Notes under the pieces: model-generated
What the model was told of the DNA's origin: nothing
The model's database searches: none
The model's input: the letters and a program-made list of their open reading frames with translations, nothing else
Shown: positions 48,062 to 57,450 of the stretch, piece after piece
Layout: every line of letters begins with the position of its first letter
How positions within the stretch are numbered: position 1 is the first letter of the stretch
Made by a program: the position numbers and the translations under genes
Assembly: GCA_950022655.1 (NCBI GenBank)
Contig: OX465580.1
Coordinates: 126,711,016-126,775,015, forward strand
DNA: 64,000 nt
Reading direction: 5' to 3'
Source: Alentia gelatinosa
Lineage: Eukaryota; Annelida; Polychaeta; Phyllodocida; Polynoidae

Positions 48062-48200
48062 ATACAGTAGAGCCCCACCTAACGGACACCACATGCAAGC
48101 AGGCACCCCACATCAATGAACACCTTTGCTCCAAATGGCTTCCTCTATTTAATGTTTATTTTAACCCTGTGTTAGCAGACGCTCCACAAAATGGGCACTT
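48062..48200. mobile_element. Possible pogo/Tigger-like remnant
   Basis: CAGTAGAGCCCCACCTAACG followed by GACACC resembles the terminus of pogo/Tigger elements. No opposite end or transposase was found. Confidence 0.3.
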
Positions 48201-48476
48201 TGCATTAAACTATGACAGCCATGGCAACTTTGGATTATCTTTCTAGAATACACTAAAAAAACAATCAGATGTTCTCAGTGAAAATAGATATTCCTCAAAC
48301 CTTAGATTTACATATTTTGCCCTATTTTATCTTTTTGTATTTTCCTCCTTTCTCAGTCACTATCTAAATCGCGTGTCACAGACTCTTTTGAAGCAAACTT
48401 TTTAAGTACGGTAGGGTTTCACGAGGTAGGCGGGGATAACCAGGGATGCAGCTTTCATTTTTTACCTGATCAACGG

Positions 48477-48565
48477 TTATTATCCATGGTATACAAAATC
48501 CCCTTTGAGGAAAAAGGTGTCTATAGACATAGCTTTTAACATGGCAATAACTGGGTTTATTTCAC
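48477..48565 (+). mobile_element. Family I fragment (I4)
   Basis: TTATTATCCATGGTATAC begins a degenerate spacer that also shares ATGGCAATAACTGGGTTTAT with I1 and I2. The hairpin is absent. Confidence 0.5.
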
Positions 48566-49629
48566 TCGGGACGTTAAAGCCCTTCCTTTCTCTGAACACC
48601 CTAAAACAATGGCTATCCATTTGAGCATCTTTTTCTACATTGTAGACACTATATGCCATCTTATCTGCACTTTGAACACAAAGCACAAACTGGAAGTGTC
48701 TTTAAGATTTAGAGGAACCTAGTACTGAACACTTTTCCATTAAGGCTGGTTTGAAGTCTCTGGTGACATTGGGCTTAAGAGGCGGACGTAAAGAACCTGT
48801 TGAAAAAGTTCCTGACACGCCTGCTGCTTTCCTGCCTTCACTACCTGTCATCTGCTGGGTATTGACATACTTTTTAAGTTCATCCATACCAGGAAAACGC
48901 CTACATAAAGCTCATCAAAATTTGTAGTATAAACAATCTACATGCAAAAAATAGTAATCGAGACTTTTTTTGTGAAACCAAAAGAACCACGACGAAGAAG
49001 GAAAACTTTGTAACACATAAAAAACTACATGTAACTTGATCTTGTAAAAACTCACATATATAGAGCTATTGCACGCATCAATTTATACCCAGTCTTGGAC
49101 TTGACTGACGAATGATTTTCTGAAAGAATTATTATGTATACCTAGTCGCAATAGAAACCGATTAGATCGCTCCTGGTTTCATGAAAAAGGTGAAATAAAA
49201 AAGGACGAGGGTCTGCGTCTATACTGGAAATCACCGGACGTAATAGTATAGGGGACAGAGCCATTGTTAGTTCATGAAGCAGTCACTAGGTGGCCAGCAG
49301 TATGGCAGGCCCCTTGGGGGACAGAACCTGTGTCATGTCTCTTTGTTCTTACGAAATTCAACTGCCTTTCAATAGTTTACCATGGTTCCATTGACTCTCT
49401 ACATCGATCCCAGAGCAGGATGGCATAATGACTAAACCCATGCAGGACATGATGTTTTTCACATGGAACAGCTTGTGAATATATATATGTCAGCAAGGCT
49501 AAAGCTGTGACACTTCCCAATTATCACTCACTTCTTTTGAACCTCCTTTAGTGAAGAACACCTACTTTTTCACCTCCATTAGTGAAGAACACCTACTCGG
49601 GGGGGCGTCATGGCAGCCCCCATGGATCA
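48566..49629. other. Intron, mostly featureless
   Basis: A short tandem duplication (TAGTGAAGAACACCTACT, twice, about 49549-49597) lies just before the LINE remnant. Confidence 0.4.
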
Positions 49630-50025
49630 TAGGCTATATGCCCTATAGATTTAGACACCTTTAATATAAGCTCATTAGAAATTGAATGTCTTTGGACAAA
49701 GATTGAACAAGACAACCAACAGAAATTAAAACTTGGGACTATCTATCATCCACCAGAGACGAATATCCAAAACACAGCAGATTACTTATTAGACTCAGTT
49801 GAAACAATGAAAGCCACGCACCCACATGCGGATATGGGCCTTATCGGAGATCTTAATATACATTAGATCTACAAAAATAACGAGGACACCCTGAAACTAA
49901 AACAGCATACTGATATTTTAGGCCTAGATAAGCATATTAAGTAACCAACAATAAATAATAACGCAATAGACCTGGCATTTTCATCACAGGCTAACATTAC
50001 CAACAGTGAGAACTCTCAGCTACAG
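49630..50025 (+). pseudogene. Degenerate LINE endonuclease fragment
   Basis: One frame reads through about 130 codons with two internal stops. It shows LEIECLWTKIEQ, GTIYHPPE, IGDLNIH and ILGLDKHIK / NNNAIDLAFSS blocks. These correspond to the APE-type endonuclease of non-LTR retrotransposons (the Y-R/H-PP and GD-F/L-N motifs). No start, no reverse transcriptase and no 3' end are recognised. The fragment runs into repeat Q2. It is clearly inactive and resembles CR1/Jockey-like EN, but the clade is uncertain. Confidence 0.75.
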
Positions 50026-50032
50026 TGGAAGG

Positions 50033-50218
50033 AGGGTGGTTGTGGCCCATTAGATTTTAGGTTAAATCTCGACTGTCGAACCGTCCCAAGGTGCTAAATA
50101 TATCATGTAAGAAGGTCAGGGTGAAGGTCGTGGTTTGCTCCGAATGCAGTCATTGGCTACTAGGACTACTCTATTCCATATGGTAGTTAATACAGGGGGA
50201 CAACTCCATGCAGGTAAG
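50033..50218 (+). repeat. Dispersed repeat Q, copy 2
   Basis: It begins GGGTGGTTGTGGCCCATTAG at the point where the LINE endonuclease frame ends, and runs to GGGGGACAACTCCATGCAGG. It could be part of the same retroelement, with 44.65 kb as a second partial copy. Confidence 0.6.
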
Positions 50219-50821
50219 CCACCACAAAGGCATTTTGATTACTAAGGGGAACAAACCTTTAAAACAGACCCTAAAAAATAATAGATAAACAAAGATACAT
50301 AACGAGTTTCTTTAAACATTCAGGATTGGGTGTATAAACATTACTGTGAAGATCCAAATAACTATTGGTCGATTCTATTAGAAAATGTCAATGCATGGGA
50401 AAAGGCTATGTCTACCAAAAAGAAGTACAGTTGGATGCAACCTCTTTTCACTATGATTAAGTGACTGACAACTGCAGAGCCATGGCTATCCTGAAAGGAA
50501 ATCTTCAGGTTACTGAGAATTTCAGTTTGTCTAAAAAACATTTTCAGAACAGGTCCTGGGAAATCAGCCTAAATGCGCAAAGTTCTGTGGTTCAAACGCC
50601 TTACCCCTAGTCAGTTGTGCAGTCATACTTTGATTCTCGACACGCCTCGTCTTACGATACTTCTATCTTGGCATAAGTTATTGGATGGGGAATAATATCA
50701 AGTGATTTTGTGATCTCAATCCGTGAATGGACCGTAACATCAGGTGCAATAAAACGTAGTCCGGCTCTGAAAAACTTATTATCCTATATTACCCGCTGAC
50801 AACTCTTGCATTAAATTTATG
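50219..50821. other. Intron, possible decayed LINE interior
   Basis: A block around 50340-50460 reads like decayed protein (HYCEDPNNYW, AWEKAMSTKKKYSW) and may belong to the same LINE. The evidence is weak. Confidence 0.3.
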
Positions 50822-51005
50822 GACAATAATTGATGGTTTTGTGAACAAGCGGCCGTTAGCCACGAGAGGTTGATGCGTAGTACTCGAGCGCTAGTGAGTG
50901 TATTACGACCTCAACCTTGAGTGGTTTACAGAGCCGCCTGTCCATAAAACCAACGTTTGTTGCATTTATTGCCCATCTTTTCGAATGAATTAAACCCAGA
51001 AATTA
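50822..51005 (-). mobile_element. Family I partial copy: hairpin plus part of spacer (I3)
   Basis: In reverse orientation the hairpin (GATGGTTTTGTGAACAAGCG ... CCGCCTGTCCATAAAACC) is complete, with apex CTCGAGCGCTAGTGAG. The spacer breaks off after the TTTCGAATGAATTAAACCC region. Confidence 0.7.
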
Positions 51006-51049
51006 GACCTAGCTAAATTCCTCAACTCAATATACCTATCTCTTGGTTA

Positions 51050-51757
51050 AGCGCGATACACATCTACCGATTTCGGAACATTGATGTACCTTTGTCGGCG
51101 ACAAAGGAACGGTAATTGTCTCAGGCGAACCATCCTAACAGAGTCGGCCCCAGCCGGTAGTTGTAGGACAGCTAGGCAAGGGTCAGCCAATGATTAGTGA
51201 AACCCCCTCCTTAAGATGTTCTTTTGTCGCCGACGAGTTGTCATTTGATGTTCCTAAAGCCGGATGCCCATCTACCGATTTAGGGTTGAACGAATAGTTC
51301 CCAAATCGTATAGGAGTCGGTCACCTTGTCGCAGGCAAATTACGTAACCCCTGCTCGACCCTCGGCCCTCAAGGAGAGGGGCTGGTGGGTATTAGTCCTA
51401 AAGAAACCAGTCTACACCTATCAACTAATCGGTGGGTAGCCTTGCCTAGCTGTCCTACATCTACCGACTCCGTTAGGATGGCTTGGCTGAGACAAATTAC
51501 CCTCCGTTTGTCGCCGACAAACGTACATAAATGTTCCGAAATCGGTAGATGGGCATTGGCCTTTAATCGTTCACCAAAAGTTTATCAACATTTTGATAAA
51601 TCCAGTCGCCGACAATGGAACATTGGTAAATGGCCTTTTATTGGGTGGCTGACATGGGCTGAGTTGTTACACTTCGCCTGCGGCAAGTTCACCAACTCCT
51701 ATACGATTTGGGAACTAATCATCCAACCCTGAATCGGTAGATGTGTATTGGGCTTTA
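51050..51757 (+). mobile_element. MITE family J, long form split by J4 (J5)
   Basis: The left part (51050-51254) and right part (51566-51757, ending TCGGTAGATGTGTATTGGGC) together match the long form. J4 occupies the gap. Confidence 0.7.
51255..51565 (+). mobile_element. MITE family J (J4), nested in J5
   Basis: A 311-bp copy runs from TAAAGCCGGATGCCCATC to GATGGGCATTGGCCTTTA. Confidence 0.8.
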
Positions 51758-51769
51758 GTGTTAACTTTG

Positions 51770-52065
51770 TCTTGCCAGAGAGTATAGGGGACATAGCCAT
51801 TGTGTTATGGCGACAGCCATTTTGCCCCCCAATACTATACAGAACACCAGGTGGCGGGGCAAGTTAACAATGGATTTAATTAAAAACAGAATTTGGGGGT
51901 TTGCTTTAAAAAGGTTTTAGCCTCGTCTCACGATTACCTGTATATTATGACAGCAGAAGAGAGTGGTTGTCCCCCGACTACAGTGGCGCTATCCTGCAAT
52001 TTCCTGGCAGATGATGGAGAAACTAGTAATCATTCCGTGCCCTATAGGCATCACCTCACTTTTAC
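51770..52065 (+). repeat. Dispersed repeat O, copy 2
   Basis: The partner of O1, with GGGGACATAGCCATTGTG, AACACCAGGTGGCGG, CTACAGTGGCGCTATC and GATGATGGAGAAACTAGTAA blocks in the same order and spacing. Confidence 0.65.
51844..51857 (+). promoter_or_regulatory. CTCF-like motif inside repeat O2
   Basis: ACACCAGGTGGCGG is identical over the core to the site in O1, although the surrounding repeat has diverged. Confidence 0.3.
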
Positions 52066-52214
52066 CGGTTCCCATATTTACATTGCCATTGATATAAATG
52101 GAGGATACCTGTATCGGGCATACTTAAATCATCTAGAATACAACCATCTTCAAGAAGAATAACTTCAGAGAAGGCTTTTATCATGACAATATAGTGCTTA
52201 GTCTCTGCACATCA

Positions 52215-52496
52215 GGCCCGGCGTCCACCTACTACGATAGAATCGTAGACCTCCCGATATGGCACCAATACAAAATGTCAAAATCGGTGCCATATCGGGA
52301 AGGTGTAAAATCGTAGACATATGTCTAGACAAGCCAATCCACCATGCATTGTATGGGGTTTTTATCGGTGTCTAATCGCAGAAACGTGGTCAACTGCCCC
52401 GATATTAGGTAACCTTCCGACGCGATTTTGATTTTTTATCGGGAGGTGCATCGTAGACCATATCGGAGCCATATCGTAGTAGGTGGACGCCGGGCC
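52215..52496 (-). mobile_element. MITE family A, complete copy (A4)
   Basis: A 282-bp copy in reverse orientation to A2. Both inverted ends are intact; the left flank is TCA and the right TTA. Confidence 0.85.
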
Positions 52497-52555
52497 TTAA
52501 ACTCTAACTGATCTTCACTTCTCAGAAGGAAGGTGAACGACGTTTGAGTATATAA

Positions 52556-53245
52556 CTCATTATCATTGGCCGACATTTTGGCATTGATCTGCAGTCAGGA
52601 GCCATAGATAGATTTTCTTATGGTATACTGACGTCAGATCGGTGAATGGAAACGAGACCTGCAGAGAATGCTCACCGATTGATTTGGGATAGATTATGTA
52701 ACAATTAGTAGTTCTAAACTGAACGAGAGTTAGACTTGTCATTGTTTATGCCACGACGGGAAGGGCTTGTATTACTACACGAAGCGTTAGCTGAGCGTAG
52801 TGAGGAACAGACCTGACCAGAGTGGCATATACACTGACAAGTCTAACTCGAGTTTGGTTTTGTATTTATCCTACCCTGGTATGATATTAGGAAAGTCTGA
52901 CTCGATTCCAACCATGTTTTATAGCTGTCAGAATTTTTGCTCTGCAGCCGGAACTATTTACACAGGTGAATAATTCCTGATCGCTGATTGGTCAATTTTT
53001 GTTATTTCTCTAGGTACATACATTTTACTTTGTGTCATGGCACGCCACATAAAATTTGCTTATATTAAATCAATGACGTTTTCTTTTATTAGGTGTAGGA
53101 TAATGCCAAGTAATTCTATGTGTACCCTGAATAAACAGTAGGAACAGTGTATATTCTCACTGATAAAATGATTTCGACATACTGTCGGTGACACCACAAA
53201 CAGACTTTAAGGGTACCTCAAAAAAGATCTGTGCCGTTTTCGTCG
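52556..53245 (-). mobile_element. MITE family L split by E3 (L5)
   Basis: L sequence (TTGGCCGACATTTTGGC, CTGCAGTCAG, AGATCGGTGAATGGAAAC) runs to 52707, and resumes after E3 at 53104 up to GTTTTCGTCGGCCAATAG. Confidence 0.65.
52708..53103 (+). mobile_element. Two-module element, family E (E3), nested in L5
   Basis: The hairpin arms share GAGTTAGACTTGTC; the apex is CGAAGCGTTAGCTGAG. The spacer runs from TTATCCTACCC to GGTGTAGGATAA. L-family sequence stands on both sides. Confidence 0.75.
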
Positions 53246-53262
53246 GCCAATAGAAACGAGGT

Positions 53263-53640
53263 GTATATGCCATTTTTCACTGGCTGACTATTTGCCACTG
53301 ATCTGCAGTCGGCAACTAACGATGCCAGATCGGTGAATGAAAACAGACATACAGAGAAGTGTTCACTGATTAATTGTGCATAGATTATGCTATAAGGCCA
53401 GCACTGACTGACTTGGCAATGACCAACAGAATCAAAGGGATTTGAAATCATCAGTGATCGTCATTGTCCTTGGAGCACAGTTCTGTCGGTATGGACCTGT
53501 TAAATGCCGCAGAAACACGGCATGTACAGTACCCTCACTGATTTTTAGATACCAACGTGCAGTCGTTGCCCACAACCAACCGACTTTAAGAAGAACTCAA
53601 TGTCGTTGGTGCCGTTTTCGTCGGCCAGTGGAAAATGGCA
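53263..53640 (-). mobile_element. MITE family L (L2)
   Basis: A reverse copy of about 378 bp is bounded by GCCATTTTTCACTGGC and GCCAGTGGAAAATGGC. Its right end lies against the outer part of L5. Confidence 0.75.
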
Positions 53641-54411
53641 TATCGACCGTCAATATGAAAACAAGCTTTTGTCACCTCAGAAGAATCTAGTCTCACACAG
53701 AGCAGTGAAACTAACGTCAGGACAAACTTCAAGAATTCTTTTCTTTCAATAAAATCATATGCATGAGTTTGCACGATTTTAAACCTTTCGGTGGCAATGT
53801 TCGTACATAATATCAATACTTTCATCGTTATTGAGCATTAGCTGCATTTCTGAGATATTACGTATTCATTTTGGCCTTGGCTTATATATAACATTCTCCA
53901 GAGCAATTCGCTCACCTTTGGAATTTTGTGTGAAATCACTGACTACAGTACTCAAAATAATCATTATGAAAGAATACATGTAAAGTAGGATTCACATGGA
54001 CAGACTCATGTACCTTCAACAGGGTTTGTCTGAGACATTTTTCCTGAGATTATTTGCTGGAACACAGTCCCCTCATGTGACACAAGTACATGGTCTCAAG
54101 CAATTTGGATTTTAAACCTGTTCGATATTTTTTCTATCATTCTAGTGAGACTGGCGTACCTCCCACTGATAATGAGCGTGCCCTAGTCACAGTGGTAAAG
54201 CCTGACTGAGACTAGGTACCTGGTGTGTCATTCCATGTGAATCAAATCCGCCATTTTCCCTAGGAGTCTAGGAAAGCTCAATTTCAGCATTCTATTCTGA
54301 GATTATTGGACAGAGGGAAAATCATCTGAGACTGGGGATAATATGTAAAGTACACCAATCTCAAGTACATGTGGCAGAATGATAGAAGCAGTTGTTGTGT
54401 GGGTGACTTAC
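53641..54411. other. First part of the intron after exon 1
   Basis: No transposon copy recognised; the first 700 bp of the long intron are free of identifiable elements. Confidence 0.45.
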
Positions 54412-54814
54412 CTACTTTGTTGATTATCGTGGTGTGTCCCAAGGACGTGGTTCCCGGCCCCTGCTGCGTAAACCGTTCCCCACCATACCCGTAGCCCAGC
54501 CCGCTGTCTTTTTTAGCCCGCACCAGCTGCATCATATCGTCCTGCGTCAGTTTCTTCAAGATCTTTTGCAGCATCCTGAACCTCCGCCCGGAGCGGGTGC
54601 GCTTGCCGCTGTTTTGATTCCTCTTGAAGTTGTCGTTGCTGTTGCTGTCGCTGTCGCTGTTGCTGTTGCTGTTGCCCGAGCCGCGCTGTCCGGAGAGAGA
54701 GGAGCCCCTCCCGCTGCCCCTTTGCCTTGTGCTCCAGGAGGGCAGTGCCAGGGCAGAAGGTCCGATACACAACGGAGCAACGAGAAACGTGAACAGAAGC
54801 CGTGTGAGATTCAT
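54412..54814 (-). CDS. First coding exon of a secreted, prohormone-4-like neuropeptide precursor
   Basis: The exon encodes 134 residues plus one base. The ATG at 54814 has A at -3 and opens a hydrophobic signal peptide (MNLTRLLFTF..., cleavage probably after ALA near residue 23). An in-frame upstream TTG is not a plausible start. Next come a Gly/Arg/Ser stretch, a Ser-Asn-Asp repeat (about residues 46-62), basic sites (KR about 64, GKR about 70, GRR about 76, KK about 87 and 101) and a helix-prone MLQKILKKLTQDDMMQLVR segment. The exon ends at 54412 in a consensus donor, TAG|GTAAGT, in phase 1. The signal peptide and dibasic sites fit a peptide precursor entering the secretory pathway. Phase and strand match the LDLa exon at 5.0-5.2 kb, which suggests one gene. 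From memory, arthropod and mollusc prohormone-4 precursors place an LDLa domain after such a basic region. The IDLSRF-type peptide of insect members is not seen. A possible acceptor (AG at 54829-54830) leaves room for a 5' non-coding exon. A coding exon is very likely; the family call is moderate. Confidence 0.72.
54600..54680. repeat. Triplet-like (GTTGCT / GTCGCT) repeat inside exon 1
   Basis: The plus strand carries repeated GTTGCT and GTCGCT hexamers across about 54627-54674. On the coding strand these read as alternating Ser/Asn/Asp codons, giving the low-complexity SNSNSDSDSNSN linker. Repeat number is likely polymorphic. Confidence 0.8.
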
Positions 54815-54907
54815 TGTGGCAACACTTCCTGACAATGACAGAGGTGAACTTTGGATGGATGCAGATGAATTGATGGTTGGATGGATGGATGGTTAGCTCT
54901 CAAAGGA

Positions 54908-54926
54908 AAGCAGGTATATATGATGA
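54908..54926 (-). promoter_or_regulatory. TATA-like box about 100 bp upstream of the ATG
   Basis: The minus strand reads CATATATACC at 54913-54922. A start about 30 bp downstream would give a 5' leader of roughly 70 nt. The Inr context is not distinctive, and a splice acceptor nearer the ATG offers an alternative model. Confidence 0.3.
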
Positions 54927-55001
54927 TCAGTACCTCACAGCAGCCCTCTGTTGTGTCCTACTGTAGCCAGCGCTCTACGGTGGTGATTCAGTGACAATCT
55001 C

Positions 55002-55016
55002 CCACCAGGGGGTCGC
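55002..55016 (+). promoter_or_regulatory. CTCF-like motif
   Basis: CCACCAGGGGGTCGC differs at one core position from the bilaterian CTCF core CCASYAGRKGGCRS. It lies just upstream of the first coding exon. Confidence 0.4.
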
Positions 55017-55645
55017 TGTGGGTGATAATTGGGCGGGGAGAACAAAGGCACTTCTCCAGGAGTTGACACCAGGGGATCAGGATGCACCCCCCAAATCTCT
55101 ACCACCACACACGCACAAAAAAAAGTGAGAATGAAATAAAACACAGTCCGAGATGAAATAGCGGGTGGGATGCGGTGCTACTTCACTGAGGAGTCGTAGA
55201 GAGGCAGTCAACCATGAAACGAGGTACCATATACTGGCGCCAAGTCGGTGCTTTAGTCCAGGCACATGTGGAAGAGGGACCAGTTCGTCCAGCTGGAGTC
55301 TCAGGGGTCAGTTACAAATAACTTAAGACAATAGATTTCTCAAGGTCTCACTATCACAAATAACCTGATGGGTGGTCCAGAGATATTCTATTTTCTGGCA
55401 GGTATAGAAATATATATGTACGTCACAGATTAAAGAATATCAATGTCTTATTTCTCGGTGATCGTCTTTTCCCGCTCAGCTAAGTGACCTTGACAAGGGT
55501 ATGCTTCAGGTTCAAGTGTTCCGGGAAGTGAAGCAACACAAACTTCCTTTGAACGCCACTCAAGCGTGACCAGCACCTTAAGGACGTCCTGTAGGTTCAA
55601 GCAATGTACATGAATGTCCAGACTACAAAGCCGTAAGTCCTCCTA

Positions 55646-55663
55646 TAATAATAATAATAATAA
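55646..55663. repeat. (TAA)n short microsatellite
   Basis: Six TAA/ATA units. Confidence 0.9.
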
Positions 55664-56155
55664 CCCCTTCAAAGAATTCAAAGGTTCCCTATAGTCACAC
55701 TGATATACAAGTGAAATAAACCACATGTAGCATTAATGTCCAGGTTCAGTGAAGCATCCTCCCATACGGATCGCTCAAATCGTTGATTTTTTTCTAATAC
55801 AGGATATTATTATAAGTGTGTATGTTTATCAGATTTGTAGTTGCTAGTTCCAATATGTAGCAGAAAACAAACGGACGAAATCAATTGAAGTGATGATCGT
55901 ATGTGGCGAGGTAGAGCTATAGCAGATGGATACAGTCCTTGCCTTGTGGGTGAGAAGTCTCGGATTTCCTCCACGTGTATGTGTCTGTGTGTGTTATACG
56001 CGTATCTACAGGCGTGCTATAGCACGATCAGCTGACGTCGCCCCATGCTTCTCGCTCCCTGGTCTCTCAGCCTCCCGCCTCTAGGGAATCCAATGGTGCG
56101 GCTCAGCAGCAGAGTGAATCCCTACACGGTTACTCGCCCGCTGAGTCCCGCACCT

Positions 56156-56168
56156 GCCTTTTATATGC
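56156..56168 (-). promoter_or_regulatory. Strong TATA box, minus strand, in GC-rich 5' region
   Basis: The minus strand reads GCATATAAAAGGC, a near-ideal TATA box in GC-rich sequence, followed at a plausible distance by CTCAG (A at 56142) as an initiator-like site. It could drive a 5' non-coding exon spliced to the acceptor at 54829-54830. Function is inferred from position and motif only. Confidence 0.4.
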
Positions 56169-56209
56169 TGAGCGCGCACGGAGAGGTAGTGGGAGAGGCC
56201 GGCACGAAG

Positions 56210-56236
56210 CGGCGGCGGCGGCGGCGGCGGCGGCGG
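56210..56236. repeat. (CGG)n microsatellite near TATA box
   Basis: Nine CGG units lie about 45 bp upstream (minus sense) of the TATA box at 56156-56168. Confidence 0.9.
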
Positions 56237-56527
56237 TCCCCGAGGCGGGTGGGCGGGAGGGAGGAGGGGAGGGAGGGTGTTCTTGCTGCAGGTGGGCAGA
56301 CCGCGAAGTTTTGGAATCAGGGCCTGACGAAGCGGGGGTTTTGGTGTGGCGGACGTTGGACAGCTTCCAATATCACTGACCGCTGCTGCTATTGGTGACA
56401 CACTTTACAGATCATCCGCGGCATGATAATTATAATACTGATTATAATAATTATAATGATGATTATTATTATTCACACAATCCATGCTGCGGTAATCGGC
56501 AGCGATCGAATATTAATTTGCTCAGAG

Positions 56528-56529
<2 letters not shown>

Positions 56530-56567
<38 letters not shown>
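56530..56567. repeat. (ATT)n microsatellite
   Basis: About twelve ATT units, followed at once by the GT tract. Confidence 0.95.
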
Positions 56568-56580
56568 GGCACCGTGAAGG

Positions 56581-56582
<2 letters not shown>

Positions 56583-56675
<93 letters not shown>

Positions 56676-56734
56676 GTGTGTGTGTGTGTGTGTGTGTGTG
56701 TAGGTGTGTGTGTGTGTGTGGGTGTGTGTGTGTC
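56583..56734. repeat. (GT)n microsatellite with AGGTG interruptions
   Basis: About 150 bp of GT with regularly placed GTAGGTGT interruptions. Capable of Z-DNA; open frames over it are artefactual. Confidence 0.95.
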
Positions 56735-57027
56735 TGAGAGGCTCCAGGTGGGTGTGTGAGGGTCTCTTCTCACCTGGATGTGGTGGTGTGAGTGTGTAGG
56801 TGAGCGGGTGGCTACACACTCACTCACCTGGCCTGCTCCAGCGTGAGAGCAACTTCTCCACGTTGCCAGGTAACCAGGGCCTCTATGGGACGTGGTTATA
56901 ATGACGGGATGACGCGTAGATATCAAACAAATGCGGTTGCGGTAATGGCACCTTTTCGTCCCGTTATCAGCTTCCCTAGCGGCCGCAGTGACCGACTCTG
57001 CGTCACTTTTTCAAGTATCAACTTCTC

Positions 57028-57041
57028 CCGGTAGGTGGCGT
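57028..57041 (+). promoter_or_regulatory. Weak CTCF-like motif
   Basis: CCGGTAGGTGGCGT keeps the TAGGTGGCG core with two mismatches to CCASYAGRKGGCRS. It sits directly before the minisatellite. Confidence 0.25.
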
Positions 57042-57098
57042 TGGCAGGTCACGCGCGATGTGACTATATCATGGGACGACTGTGTGTGACCGTCGTTG

Positions 57099-57310
57099 GC
57101 GTTTCTGCGGGACTAGGAACTTGTTGCTGGCGTTTCTGCAGGACTAGGAACTTGTCGCCGGCGTTTCTGCGGGCCTGTAAACTTCTCTCTGGCGTTTCTG
57201 CGGTCCTGTAAACTTGTCGCCGGCGTTTTCTGCGGTCCTGTAAACTTGTCGCCGGAGTTTCTGCGGGACTCTGAACTTGTTGCTGGCGTTTTCTGCGGGA
57301 CTGTAAACTT
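57099..57310. repeat. 31-bp minisatellite, seven copies
   Basis: Seven head-to-tail units of 31-32 bp begin GCGTTTCTGCGGG and include (A/T)GAACTTGT or GTAAACTTGT followed by GCCG or TGCTG. The last unit is truncated. The array lies 2.3-2.5 kb upstream of the neuropeptide ATG, between two CTCF-like motifs. It makes minus-strand frames look open, but these are repeat artefacts. Confidence 0.9.
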
Positions 57311-57436
57311 TCCGGCGCGTCTTGACGTGAGCAGACGAACGCAGGAAGCTGCACGTGCTGGTTCCTGGCGATACGTCTTCCTCTTTGTGCCATGCGCGTA
57401 GTACCTGCGCAGCAGACGACAGGAAGTGCGTCACTT

Positions 57437-57450
57437 GCTCCCCCTGGTAG
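57437..57450 (-). promoter_or_regulatory. Weak CTCF-like motif
   Basis: The minus strand reads CTACCAGGGGGAGC, with two mismatches to the CTCF core. It lies on the far side of the minisatellite. Confidence 0.25.

Larger units (their letters stand above)
5203..54411 (-). other. Inferred 49.2-kb intron joining the two coding exons
   Basis: The donor at 54411-54406 (GTAAGT) and the acceptor ending at 5203 (CAG) are on the same strand and both in phase 1. No other minus-strand exon with convincing splice signals and coding character was seen between them. The interval is filled with transposon copies and AT-rich DNA. Transcript evidence is absent, so an extra small exon or two separate genes remain possible. 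Confidence 0.55.

Noticed and set aside
51385..51732. A 115-codon plus-strand frame and its mirror at 19.2-19.5 kb
   Set aside because: Both are the J-family MITE read in different orientation; the copies do not keep a common frame.
54434..54832. Plus-strand 132-codon frame opposite exon 1
   Set aside because: It is the antisense shadow of the signal-peptide exon; the minus strand has the signal peptide, Kozak context and a matching donor.
56469..56926. His/Thr-rich frames on the minus strand
   Set aside because: They come from the GT/AC microsatellite.
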